Source of the DNA: Clostridiales bacterium
GTDB taxonomy: Bacteria; Bacillota; Clostridia; Oscillospirales; Oscillospiraceae
DNA length: 34,608 bases
Assembly: GCA_022782265.1 (NCBI GenBank)
Contig: JALFOM010000086.1
Location: 1-34,608, forward strand
Reading direction: 5' to 3'
Positions 15,351 through 22,823 of the stretch are shown here, piece after piece. Made by a program: the position numbers and the translations under genes. The notes beneath the pieces were generated by a model that made no database searches, was not told where the DNA came from, and worked only from the letters and a program-made list of their open reading frames with translations. Position 1 is the stretch's first letter, and every line of letters starts with the position of its first letter.

Positions 15351-16097
15351 TTAATCAGTTTCATGCCGGGCGCGGAGGAACAGGAAGGGGTCGGCCCCGT
15401 TGCCGGAGAGGGTGGTAAAATTCATGCTGGCGTCCACATGGTCGGCCATGGACTGCCGGGCCAGCAGAGGCATACGCATCCGGATGGCGGAGACCACAGA
15501 GGTGTGGTTGAATTTCACGCTGGACATCCAGGGGTTGTTTTCGTTGTTGCTGCGGCCGATAAACTCCAGCATGGAGGACTGGTACATGGTGAGCTTGGGC
15601 AGCAGAAGCTCATAGCTTTTGCGGATATAGGGATTGCCGCAGGAGTCGATAATCAGGCGGTGGAAGGGCATGTCCGTGTCCTTCATGCCCCGGATATCCT
15701 TGCGGATCACGCTGTCCTTGAAGGCTTCCGCCAGGTTGGAAAGCTCCCGGACCGTGGCGTCGTCCGCATTGTGGGCGCAGAGGGCGGCGGCCTCGCTCTC
15801 AATGGCGGTGCGGACCTGGTAGAGACTGATCATGTCGTTCAGATTCAGGTCCAGCACGAAGTTGCCGTTCTGTCCCGGATGGCTGACCACGAATCCAACC
15901 TCGCTGAGCTTGGCGATGGCCTCCGTTACCGGCGTGCGGGATATGCCCAGAGAGGCGGAAATCTGGTTCACATTCAGCTTGGCTCCCGGGCTTATGCGCA
16001 GAGCCACGATTTCGTCATATATGAGCTGGGCCACCAGGTCGCGAAGCTTCGTGTCCGGGTTGGCGTTGATGTATTCCCTCAATTGATAGCGGTCCAT
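15351..16097 (-). CDS. GntR-family regulator, FadR subfamily with FCD domain
   Basis: A 248-aa transcription factor. The winged helix (about 15-85) reads KLRDLVAQLIYDEIVALRI and then SASLGISRTPVTEAIAKL. The C-terminal all-helical FCD domain (about 90-235) has the metal/ligand-binding pattern DTDMPFHRLI, then FNHTSVVSAI and a further His in SMADHVDASM. Such regulators usually respond to a carboxylic acid. The start is ATG 16097, 8 nt after GGGAGG; a GTG further upstream (16106) overlaps that ribosome binding site and is rejected. The gene is divergent from the polysaccharide deacetylase, with its own promoter at 16122-16150. Confidence 0.92.
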   Translation of the reverse strand: MDRYQLREYINANPDTKLRDLVAQLIYDEIVALRISPGAKLNVNQISASLGISRTPVTEAIAKLSEVGFVVSHPGQNGNFVLDLNLNDMISLYQVRTAIESEAAALCAHNADDATVRELSNLAEAFKDSVIRKDIRGMKDTDMPFHRLIIDSCGNPYIRKSYELLLPKLTMYQSSMLEFIGRSNNENNPWMSSVKFNHTSVVSAIRMRMPLLARQSMADHVDASMNFTTLSGNGADPFLFLRARHETD

Positions 16098-16121
16098 ATC
16101 CGGCACCTCCCATTTGACCCG

Positions 16122-16150
16122 ATTATAACGAAAAAAAAGGGGCTTTACAA
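16122..16150 (-). promoter_or_regulatory. Sigma-A promoter of the GntR gene
   Basis: On the minus strand: TTGTAA (16150-16145), 17-bp spacer with a T-rich run, TATAAT (16127-16122). Confidence 0.7.
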
Positions 16151-16169
16151 GACCTTTTCGCCTCTGCGC

Positions 16170-16205
16170 ATTAAGATAAATTAAGGCGTATTAAGAGGAA
16201 TTAAG
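16170..16205. repeat. Four helically phased ATTAAG repeats
   Basis: ATTAAG occurs at 16170, 16180, 16190 and 16200, exactly 10 bp apart, with unrelated 4-bp spacers. It lies between the divergent GntR and deacetylase genes, 20-55 bp upstream of the GntR promoter -35 and 25-60 bp upstream of a TATAAT at 16229-16234 on the plus strand. Exact helical phasing puts all copies on one face of the DNA and suggests cooperative protein binding or a built-in bend. Confidence 0.75.
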
Positions 16206-16276
16206 GACACAAAATAGTATAGTGGTCTTATAATAATCTTATCTTATAAATGATTTACAGAACGGGCGGTGTGGGT

Positions 16277-17116
16277 ATGCATGCGGTAAAGACAAAAAAG
16301 CGGATCAATCTGTCGGCGGTTACGGCGGCGGCTCTTTTTGTCCTCCTCATTCTGGCTGGGCTATTTTCCGGCAGAGCCGGAAAGGAAAATACGGACAGGC
16401 CCCGGCAGGACGAGCTTTCGGCGGATGGAGGCGGCGAACCGGCGGCAGAGGAAACGAAAGCAAGGGCCATCGACCCGGACAAGCCCATGGTGGCTTTGAC
16501 CTTTGACGACGGCCCCAGCGGGGAATACAGCCCCCTGATCCTGGACTGTCTGGAAAAAAACAACGCTGTAGCCACCTTTTTTGAGATCGGCTGCAACGTT
16601 GCAAAATACCCGGAGATCGATAAACGGGCCGCAGAGCTGGGCTGCGAGATCGGCTCCCACAGCTATTACCACAATGTGCTCCCCGGCCAGAGCCAGGAGG
16701 ACATTGCGGAGGATCAGCGGCTGTGCAAAGAGGTGTTTGAAAATGCCATCGGCACAGACCCGGTCCTGATCCGCCCGCCTCAGGGCAGCGTGGTGAAATC
16801 CATTCTGAACCAATACGAGCAGATTTTTGTGGGTTGGTCCGTGGACACCCAGGACTGGCTCTACCAAAATGTGGACCGGACGGTAAACAAGGTCCAGCAG
16901 GCCGGAAATCTGGACGGGCAGGTTATCCTGATGCACTCCATATATCAGGAGAGCGCCCAGGCGGCGGAGATCCTGGTGCCCTGGCTCATTGAGCAGGGCT
17001 ACCAGCTGGTGACCGTCAGCGAGCTTTTCTACTACCACTACGGCATTACGCCGGAAAAGCATTACTATTACGCCTATGATTATTTCATCTCCGACGGGGC
17101 ACTGATGCTCTCCTGA
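16277..17116 (+). CDS. Polysaccharide deacetylase (NodB/CE4), membrane-anchored
   Basis: About 279 aa. A short basic N-terminus and one hydrophobic segment (VTAAALFVLLILAGLF) anchor it in the membrane with the catalytic domain outside. A polar linker is followed by a complete CE4 domain: TFDDGP (catalytic base and metal Asp), HSYYH (metal His pair), RPPQGS, WSVDTQDW and ILMHSIY with the catalytic His. It probably removes acetyl groups from peptidoglycan or another cell-wall polysaccharide. An ATG at 16250 is in frame, but it has no ribosome binding site and lies in the AT-rich promoter region; 16277, after a GGGCGGTGTGGG stretch, is preferred with moderate confidence. It abuts the convergent hemolysin III gene without a gap. 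Confidence 0.9.
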   Translation: MHAVKTKKRINLSAVTAAALFVLLILAGLFSGRAGKENTDRPRQDELSADGGGEPAAEETKARAIDPDKPMVALTFDDGPSGEYSPLILDCLEKNNAVATFFEIGCNVAKYPEIDKRAAELGCEIGSHSYYHNVLPGQSQEDIAEDQRLCKEVFENAIGTDPVLIRPPQGSVVKSILNQYEQIFVGWSVDTQDWLYQNVDRTVNKVQQAGNLDGQVILMHSIYQESAQAAEILVPWLIEQGYQLVTVSELFYYHYGITPEKHYYYAYDYFISDGALMLS

Positions 17117-17788
17117 TCAGAGCACATATTTCAGGATGCAGACGGCCTGCAGCAGGCTCCCCGCGTCCACAAAGAGGTGGAATACGGTGTGCAGGGCGGG
17201 ATTCTTTTTACCAAGACCGTAAAGGATCGCGCCCACGGTATAGGCGATGCCGCCGGCCAGAAGCCAGAGGAAACCGGCTTTGCCCAACGCATCCAGCGAG
17301 GGCTTTAAGGCCAGCACCACCAGCCAGCCCATGCCGATATAGCAGCACATGGACAGCTTCCCATACTGCTTGTGGTCGATGGCGGTGAACACCGCCGCAA
17401 AGGCGGCCAGAGCCCATTCCGCGCCGAAGATGACCCAGGCGATGGCCGGATGGGCGGGGCGGATGGCGGCGAGCAGGATGGGGGTGTAGGTCCCGACAAT
17501 GAGCAGATAGATGGTGCAGTGGTCGATGACCTGCATCACCTTTTTGCCCATGGAGGGCTTCAGCCCGTGGTAGACGCTGGAGACGGAGTAGAGGACGATC
17601 ATGGACGCGCCGTAGATCGCCCCGCTGACCACGCCCCAGGGATTTTTATGGGAAGCGGCGATCAGCACCGCAAAGACCAGCACCGCAACGCCGATGGCGC
17701 CGCCTGCAATGTGCGTTATCATGTTGGCGATTTCGTTTGCCCGGGTGTAATCCGGCAGACTGCGTTCACGCAGGGGTGTTCTTGTCAT
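17117..17788 (-). CDS. Hemolysin III family membrane protein (YqfA/PAQR-like)
   Basis: A 223-aa integral membrane protein with seven likely segments, of the hemolysin III/PAQR (progesterone and adipoQ receptor) family. The conserved metal-site residues are present: S and H in YSVSSVYHGL, D and H in VIDHCTIYLL, and the His pair in ALHTVFHLFVDAG. The family is thought to be a zinc-dependent membrane hydrolase; hemolysis itself is not implied. Three ATG codons in a row follow GGAGG; the third (17788) has the proper 8-nt spacing and is chosen over a longer frame reaching 17842. Its stop abuts that of the deacetylase. Confidence 0.9.
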   Translation of the reverse strand: MTRTPLRERSLPDYTRANEIANMITHIAGGAIGVAVLVFAVLIAASHKNPWGVVSGAIYGASMIVLYSVSSVYHGLKPSMGKKVMQVIDHCTIYLLIVGTYTPILLAAIRPAHPAIAWVIFGAEWALAAFAAVFTAIDHKQYGKLSMCCYIGMGWLVVLALKPSLDALGKAGFLWLLAGGIAYTVGAILYGLGKKNPALHTVFHLFVDAGSLLQAVCILKYVL

Positions 17789-17853
17789 CATCATGACCTC
17801 CTTTTCACAGTCATATTCTATGCCCGCCGGAGAGAAAAACACAAGCTACTGAC

Positions 17854-17866
17854 AGTGCCCGGCACT
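17854..17866. promoter_or_regulatory. Perfect palindrome AGTGCC-c-GGCACT upstream of hemolysin III
   Basis: A 6+1+6 bp palindrome 65 bp before the hemolysin III start, next to a TATAGT that could be its -10 on the minus strand (17869-17864). No good -35 was found. Operator or small hairpin; unresolved. Confidence 0.35.
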
Positions 17867-17882
17867 ATACTCATCAAACATA

Positions 17883-17915
17883 AAAGGTAGAGTCCAAAAA
17901 ACGGACTCTACCTTT
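17883..17915 (-). terminator. Terminator of the aldo/keto reductase gene
   Basis: A 13-bp perfect stem, AAAGGTAGAGTCC (17883-17895) with GGACTCTACCTTT (17903-17915), and an A-rich 7-nt loop. On the minus strand it continues into TTTTATGTTT. It separates the reductase from hemolysin III on the same strand. Confidence 0.85.
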
Positions 17916-17939
17916 AATATTTTTATGTTTTGTAATGAA

Positions 17940-19127
17940 TTATCCTTTTGCCTTTTTCTGTGCCTCTTCCCGCTGGCGGCAGACCTCCGCCCAGCTGGGC
18001 AGGGTGGCAAACACGGCGGGCATCTCCTTCATCAGCCCGGGCACGTCGATGCCCTGGGGGCAGATAGCCCTGCATTTGCCGCAGCCGATGCAGGCCTGGG
18101 GCAGCTTGCTCTTGTCCAGCGCGTCCACTCTCATGCTGATGTTGAAGCTGGGCTCCAGCTTGGTGTCGTTATAGAGGTTGATGAGCGTGGGAATGTCCAG
18201 CTGCTTGGGGCAGCCGGCGCAGCAGTAGCGGCAGGCGGTGCAGGGCACGGCGTTTTTCAGCTTGTCGGCGATGGCGTACAGCAGCTCATTCTCCTCTTCG
18301 GAGAGCGGGCGGCGCACATCAAAGGTTTTCACATTGTCCACCATCTGCTCGAATGCGGACATGCCGCTGAGCACCATTTTCACATTGGGCAGGCCCTGGA
18401 GCCAGCGGAAGCCCCAGGAGGCCACGCTCTCCTCCGGGTGGAGGGCAGCGAGGCGCTCCGCGTCAGCAGCGGGGAGGCGCACCAGCTTGCCGCCGCGTAC
18501 AGGCTCCATGACCCACACGGGGATGCCCCGCTGGGTCAGCAGGGCATATTTGCCCTTGGCGTCCTGCAGGCTCCAGTCCAGATAGTTCAGCTGGATCTGG
18601 CAAAATTCCATATGCTCGCCGAAGGCGTCCAGAAACTCCCGGATGTTCTCCACACTGCCGTGACAGGAGAAGCCCAGGTGCTTTATCCGGCCCAGACGCT
18701 TCTGCTCGATAAAATACTCCACAATATGCCACTTCTCGTCCTTATAGGTGCGGATGGAGTGCTCGTTCACGTTGTGCATCAGGTAGAAGTCAAAATAGTC
18801 CACGCCGCATTTTCTCAGCTGATCCTCGAAAACACCGGCGGGATCATAGCTGCTGGCGATCTGGTGGCCGGGGAACTTGTCGGCCAGGAAAAAGCTGTCC
18901 CGGGGATAGGCGCTGAGGGCCTTGCCGATGGCGATCTCGGACATGCTGCCGTGGTAGGGGTAGGCGGTGTCAAAATAGTTTACTCCATGTCCGATGGCGT
19001 AGGCCACCATTTTGTCCACCTGCTCCTGGTCGATATCCGCCGCTGTGCCGCCGGGGATCAGGGGCAGGCGCATGGTGCCGAAACCCAGAAGGGACAGTTT
19101 TTTGCCGTGAAAATCACTGTATATCAT
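17940..19127 (-). CDS. Aldo/keto reductase with C-terminal 4Fe-4S ferredoxin domain
   Basis: A 395-aa oxidoreductase. Residues 1-280 form an aldo/keto reductase barrel starting YSDFHGKKLSLLGFGTMRLP; the catalytic set is D53 (FDTAYPYHG), a Tyr just after it, K84 (LADKFPG) and H118 (YLMHN). The C-terminal part carries ferredoxin-like cysteines, CTACRYCCAGCP (from about 295) and CIGCGKCRAICP (about 350), for probably two 4Fe-4S clusters. Proteins of this design are frequent in anaerobes; the substrate is unknown and electrons may come from ferredoxin rather than NAD(P)H alone. The start has GGAGG 7 nt upstream. It has its own promoter and terminator. Confidence 0.92.
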   Translation of the reverse strand: MIYSDFHGKKLSLLGFGTMRLPLIPGGTAADIDQEQVDKMVAYAIGHGVNYFDTAYPYHGSMSEIAIGKALSAYPRDSFFLADKFPGHQIASSYDPAGVFEDQLRKCGVDYFDFYLMHNVNEHSIRTYKDEKWHIVEYFIEQKRLGRIKHLGFSCHGSVENIREFLDAFGEHMEFCQIQLNYLDWSLQDAKGKYALLTQRGIPVWVMEPVRGGKLVRLPAADAERLAALHPEESVASWGFRWLQGLPNVKMVLSGMSAFEQMVDNVKTFDVRRPLSEEENELLYAIADKLKNAVPCTACRYCCAGCPKQLDIPTLINLYNDTKLEPSFNISMRVDALDKSKLPQACIGCGKCRAICPQGIDVPGLMKEMPAVFATLPSWAEVCRQREEAQKKAKG

Positions 19128-19157
19128 ATGTAAGCCTCCAAATTGTGGTTTATTCTC

Positions 19158-19186
19158 AGTTTAGCATAGAACCTTTCCCACGTCAA
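19158..19186 (-). promoter_or_regulatory. Sigma-A promoter of the aldo/keto reductase
   Basis: On the minus strand: TTGACG (19186-19181), 17-bp spacer ending in an extended TGC, TAAACT (19163-19158), about 25 nt before the start codon region. Confidence 0.7.
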
Positions 19187-19208
19187 CGCAGGCGGGCAAA
19201 AGGCGCCT

Positions 19209-21290
19209 TTATCTGTCCAGCCAAAGGCTGCCCGCTTTCAGACAGACGGAGAGGGACAGCTTCCGGCTCTCTCCCTGTTCAAAACGGACCGTCAGGATAT
19301 CCTCATTTCTGGTGATGACCTGACCTTTGCCGAACTGCCGGTGGCAGACCCTGACACCGGGGAAATAATCCTTGGCGGCCCAGTGCAGGGAGGAACCGGC
19401 AGAGGGAGGACGGATAGACGGAGCGCCGCCACCCTTCGGGGCTGCCGGCTTTTCTTCTTTTCCCGGGAAAAGGGCGGCGGAGAAGGCAGAGGATAATTCT
19501 GCCTGCCGGAAGGTAAAGATGTTCAGCTCGTTTTTTGCTCTTGTCATGCCCACATAGAATAGCCGCCGCTCCTCTTCCATCAGCGCCCGGTCCTCATCGG
19601 CGGCCTGGGAGGGCAGTATGCCGTCAATCGTGTCCATGAGAAAGACCCGGTCGTATTCCAGCCCTTTGCTGGAATGGATGGTGGAGAGAATAAACCTGCT
19701 GTCGTTGCTCCCGTGACTGCGGATGATGCCGCTCAGCTCCTCCAGCCGGTCCAGCAGCCGGGCAGGGGAGGGCTCCTGATTTCCCAGAGCCTGAAGAATT
19801 TCGGCCTTGCCTTCACCCATCTCCCGCTGCTTCAGATAGGCTCCGTAGCCCATGTATTTGACGATGCGGTAGACCGCCGAGCCCGCGTTTTCCGTGAGCA
19901 TGTTGTTCATATGGGTCAGCAGCGCCCGGCACTGCTTTCGCTTGAAGCCGGAGAGGGAGAAGTCCTCCGCCAGGTATTCCAGCACCGACATGCTCTCGGG
20001 ACAGCGCCGCACGGCCTCCTGGGCCTCCTGCTTGCTGAGCCGGGCATTTAATTTGTAGTAGAGATTCATAAACAGCTGCCCGTCGGTCTGATCCAGAGCA
20101 AAGCGGATAATGTCCGTAATATCCCGCACCACGGGACTGGTGAAGAAGCTGGTGTCCATCTGGCGGCAGCGGTAGGGGATACGGCTCCGGTCCAGCAGGT
20201 CGATCAGGGGAAGGGCGCATTCGTTGTCCCGGAACAACACGGCTGTCTCCTGGCCGCAGTCTTTTGCCGTCTTGAGAAGATACGCATACTGCCCGGCCCG
20301 GCTGCTGACGGTCAGCTCATTTACTTCAGCGCCGTCGCCCCGGACAGCGGTCATGCGCTTGGGGTGCCGGTCACTGTTTTGCTGAATGAACCTGTCCGCC
20401 GCCCGGACGATCTGCCGGGTGGAGCGGTAGTTCTGCTCCATCAGCAGCACCCGGGCGTTTTTGCGGCGGCGGGAAAAATCCGCCAGCGCTCTGGGGTAGG
20501 CGGCCCGGAAGCCATAAATGCTCTGGTCCTCGTCGCCCACCATGAAGAGATTGCCCTCCGGCCCTGCCAGCAGCTCTATAATCATATGCTGTATTTTTGA
20601 GGTGTCCTGGGCCTCGTCTACGCAGATATAGCGGTATCTGCTTTGAAGGGAGTGCAGAATATCAGGACATCTTCGCAGAATGTTATAGGCATAGACCAGC
20701 TGATCGTCGTAATCCATCAGCCTCTGCCGCTTCATGGTGTCCACGTAGGCGCGGTAAATGGAGGGAAAGCCCTTGATCTCCTGGTTGAGTGCTTCGATCT
20801 CCTCCGGCTTCAGGCACATGTTCTTCACATAAGTGATTTTGGTGCGGATGGCCTTGATGTCGCCGTCGGCCGGGTATTCATTCAGCACGCCCCGGCAGAT
20901 ATCCCCCAGCATGGCGGCGATCCGGCTCTCGTCGCTCAGAAGTTCAAAGGCGGTGGTGCCCCGGCTCTGCTCATATTGGCGGATGATCCTGGCGCACACG
21001 CCGTTGATGGTGCGAAAGGCCAGCCTGCCGGACAGTTCTTCCCCGAACAGGGATACAAATCGTTTGCGCATATCCGCGGCGGCGGCCACGGTATAGGTCA
21101 TGGTGAGAATGTTCTCCGGCGCGACGCCCAGACAGTAAAGGGCGTAGCCCAGCCGCGCCACCAGAACGGTGGTTTTGCCGCTGCCGGGCACAGCCAGCAG
21201 CAGTACATTTCCCTCCACGGAACGGACAGCCTCTTCCTGCTGCCGGTTCAGCTTCAGCGCGTATTTTTCTGCAAAGCCTCTGTAATCCAT
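19209..21290 (-). CDS. UvrD/PcrA-type superfamily 1 DNA helicase
   Basis: About 693 aa. All SF1A motifs are visible: Q motif and Walker A LNRQQEEAV... and AVPGSGKTT (33-41), Walker B CVDEAQDTS, motif III GDEDQSIYGFR, motif IV QNYRSTRQI, motif V TIHSSKGLEYDRVF and motif VI RRLFYVGMTRAKNEL. It unwinds duplex DNA 3' to 5' using ATP in repair or replication restart. The C-terminal 50 residues (FGKGQVITRNEDILTVRFEQ) resemble the Tudor-like tail of PcrA/UvrD. It is shorter than a typical PcrA of 720-750 aa and may be a paralogue. The start is ATG 21290 with GGAGG 10 nt upstream; the frame stays open further upstream only because it runs through the tRNA-Ala terminator and gene. Confidence 0.9.
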   Translation of the reverse strand: MDYRGFAEKYALKLNRQQEEAVRSVEGNVLLLAVPGSGKTTVLVARLGYALYCLGVAPENILTMTYTVAAAADMRKRFVSLFGEELSGRLAFRTINGVCARIIRQYEQSRGTTAFELLSDESRIAAMLGDICRGVLNEYPADGDIKAIRTKITYVKNMCLKPEEIEALNQEIKGFPSIYRAYVDTMKRQRLMDYDDQLVYAYNILRRCPDILHSLQSRYRYICVDEAQDTSKIQHMIIELLAGPEGNLFMVGDEDQSIYGFRAAYPRALADFSRRRKNARVLLMEQNYRSTRQIVRAADRFIQQNSDRHPKRMTAVRGDGAEVNELTVSSRAGQYAYLLKTAKDCGQETAVLFRDNECALPLIDLLDRSRIPYRCRQMDTSFFTSPVVRDITDIIRFALDQTDGQLFMNLYYKLNARLSKQEAQEAVRRCPESMSVLEYLAEDFSLSGFKRKQCRALLTHMNNMLTENAGSAVYRIVKYMGYGAYLKQREMGEGKAEILQALGNQEPSPARLLDRLEELSGIIRSHGSNDSRFILSTIHSSKGLEYDRVFLMDTIDGILPSQAADEDRALMEEERRLFYVGMTRAKNELNIFTFRQAELSSAFSAALFPGKEEKPAAPKGGGAPSIRPPSAGSSLHWAAKDYFPGVRVCHRQFGKGQVITRNEDILTVRFEQGESRKLSLSVCLKAGSLWLDR

Positions 21291-21389
21291 AGCCGGTGAA
21301 CCTCCAAAATCAAAATCAATTATATTTGATTTGCCGGACAAATTCAAGGCCGTGGCAGAGCGGAGCGCCGGAGATCGAGCGTTCAATCC

Positions 21390-21422
21390 CGAAAAACAAA
21401 AAAACCTGCCCAAAGGCAAGTT
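21390..21422 (-). terminator. Terminator of tRNA-Ala
   Basis: AACCTGCC (21403-21410) pairs with GGCAAGTT (21415-21422) with one mismatch; read on the minus strand the hairpin is followed by a long T tract (21402-21390). It lies 33 nt past the tRNA 3' end. Confidence 0.75.
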
Positions 21423-21454
21423 CAATAAAAAAGAATACTCAGCGCACCGTCTGA

Positions 21455-21530
<76 letters not shown>

Positions 21531-21630
21531 ATATATGTTAAAGAGGCGCGCTGAGTATTACTTATACAGTTTTACGCCGGACACCGCCGGGATGGACGCT
21601 CAACCGGGCCTTGCCCCGTGAGCAAGGAGT

Positions 21631-21659
21631 ATATTACCAGACTCGAAACCAAATGTCAA
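21631..21659 (-). promoter_or_regulatory. Promoter of tRNA-Ala
   Basis: On the minus strand: TTGACA (21659-21654), 17-bp spacer, TAATAT (21636-21631). Start near 21624, leaving a leader of about 95 nt. A CCTTGC/GCAAGG hairpin (21609-21627) sits right at the predicted start. Confidence 0.7.
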
Positions 21660-21683
21660 GCAAAAATTTTCTTTTTTTCTCTT

Positions 21684-22046
21684 TTATTTCACAAAACCGG
21701 TGGCCATCTCCGGGCAATGCTCTTTGATGCGGGCCAGAGCGTCGTCCATGGCTTTTTCATTCTCACTGATCACGTCGGTAAATTCCTTGCCGTCGCGGAC
21801 GAACACCAGACGGAAATACTGGAAGGTGGACTTGCCGCAGCAGAGCTTTCCATCGACCTCGTTGATGCGGATGAACACCCGGTCAAAATCCTGGTAAGAG
21901 AGATACTTGGTGCGGAAGCCTTCCTTGAAATACACGCCCAGCTTACCGACCTTTACCTTGTCAAACTGCTCGGCGGCGGCAAAATCCTCAGCCACTTCAA
22001 CGCTGTCTACCGTGCCTTTTACGCCTGCAAATTTCTTATCTGCCAT
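21684..22046 (-). CDS. Conserved-looking small protein of unknown function, coupled to the Crp/Fnr regulator
   Basis: A 120-aa soluble protein with no signal peptide or membrane segment. I do not recognise its family. The centre is beta-rich (YLSYQDFDRVFIRINEV, then FQYFRLVFVRDGKEFTDVI) and is followed by a C-terminal helix (SENEKAMDDALARIKEHCP), a layout like a PH-type or similar small beta-barrel plus helix. C69-C70 and C111 are the only cysteines. Its ribosome binding site GGGAGGA lies inside the last codons of the upstream Crp/Fnr gene, whose stop is only 3 nt before this ATG, so translation is coupled. The context suggests a role with the Crp-type regulator and the divergent flavodiiron protein. 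Confidence 0.8.
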   Translation of the reverse strand: MADKKFAGVKGTVDSVEVAEDFAAAEQFDKVKVGKLGVYFKEGFRTKYLSYQDFDRVFIRINEVDGKLCCGKSTFQYFRLVFVRDGKEFTDVISENEKAMDDALARIKEHCPEMATGFVK

Positions 22047-22049
22047 TTT

Positions 22050-22694
22050 TTATCCTCCCTTAATTAACGTTATCTTTCTGCCACTGCGGCGGATCAGCCC
22101 GTCAGCACACATGTTTTTCAGCTCGCGCATCATGCCGGTCCTGTCCACACAGAGATAGCTTGCCAGCTGGGACAGGGACATGGGCGTTTCAAAACTGGGG
22201 CTGCCAGCCTCCTCACTGAGATATGAGAAATAGGCCATCAGCTTTTTCCGCAGGGACTTTTTACTGATCATACTGATGCGGACCGCCAGCGTCTGGGCTT
22301 TCCGGGCGGACAGCTCAAACAGATTCCGGGTCAGCCTGGTGTGGTGGGCGCATGCTCTGGGACAGCGGCCATAAATACAGGAAAAACGGATAAACATCAC
22401 CGAACAGTCACAGTCGGCCTCCACCGCGTAGCCCAGAGCGCCGTGGGGCATGGCGAAAACCTCGCCGAAAATGTCGTCCGGTCCGTAGTTTTCCAGAAGG
22501 GTATATTCTCCCTCACTGTCCATACAGTAGAGATGGGCCCGGCCGCTGAGCAGCACGCACAGATGCTCCAGCTCTGAGGAGTATACGATGATGGTGTCGC
22601 CCTTTTTGAAGCTGCGCGTTTCGGGCTTGAAGCAGTTCATGATCGCCTCGATACTGCTTCTGTCGATGCCCTGGAACAGCTCCACTTTTTCCAT
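22050..22694 (-). CDS. Crp/Fnr-family transcriptional regulator
   Basis: A 214-aa regulator. Residues about 5-120 form the cyclic-nucleotide-binding-like beta roll (KKGDTIIVYSSELEHLCVLLSGRAHLY), followed by the long dimerisation helix and a Crp-type winged helix (about 150-210) with SLSQLASYLCVDRTGMMREL as the HTH. Five cysteines cluster at 95, 97, 106, 111 and 115, unlike cAMP-binding CRP, and could bind a metal, an Fe-S cluster or respond to redox/NO. It has a GGCGGAG box 8 nt before the ATG. It is divergent from the flavodiiron protein and in one operon with the 120-aa protein. It is probably the local regulator of O2/NO defence (inference). Confidence 0.9.
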   Translation of the reverse strand: MEKVELFQGIDRSSIEAIMNCFKPETRSFKKGDTIIVYSSELEHLCVLLSGRAHLYCMDSEGEYTLLENYGPDDIFGEVFAMPHGALGYAVEADCDCSVMFIRFSCIYGRCPRACAHHTRLTRNLFELSARKAQTLAVRISMISKKSLRKKLMAYFSYLSEEAGSPSFETPMSLSQLASYLCVDRTGMMRELKNMCADGLIRRSGRKITLIKGG

Positions 22695-22732
22695 TTTTTA
22701 CACTCCGCCTTCATACGATAGTATATGCTTAT

Positions 22733-22797
22733 ATTATAACATAAAAGTGTTGCAAACGCTACAGGAAAAAAGAAAACAATAGGATATATTTTTATCA
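22733..22797. promoter_or_regulatory. Divergent control region with Crp-box-like palindrome
   Basis: On the minus strand TATAAT (22738-22733) is the likely -10 of the crp-like gene; on the plus strand TATATT (22785-22790) may be the -10 of the flavodiiron gene. Between them AGTGTTGCAAACGCT (22746-22760) is an imperfect palindrome (AGTGTT/AACGCT). Its centre would be near -43 of the plus promoter, close to the class II activator position, and near -27 of the crp promoter, a repressing position. Neither promoter has a good -35. Confidence 0.45.
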
Positions 22798-22823
22798 GAA
22801 TAAAATGTTGAGGAGGAACATTC

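Noticed and set aside
19199..19210. Palindrome AAAGGCGCCTTT at the helicase stop codon
   Set aside because: Perfect 12-bp dyad, but without loop or T tract it is a weak terminator candidate; no other evidence for a role.
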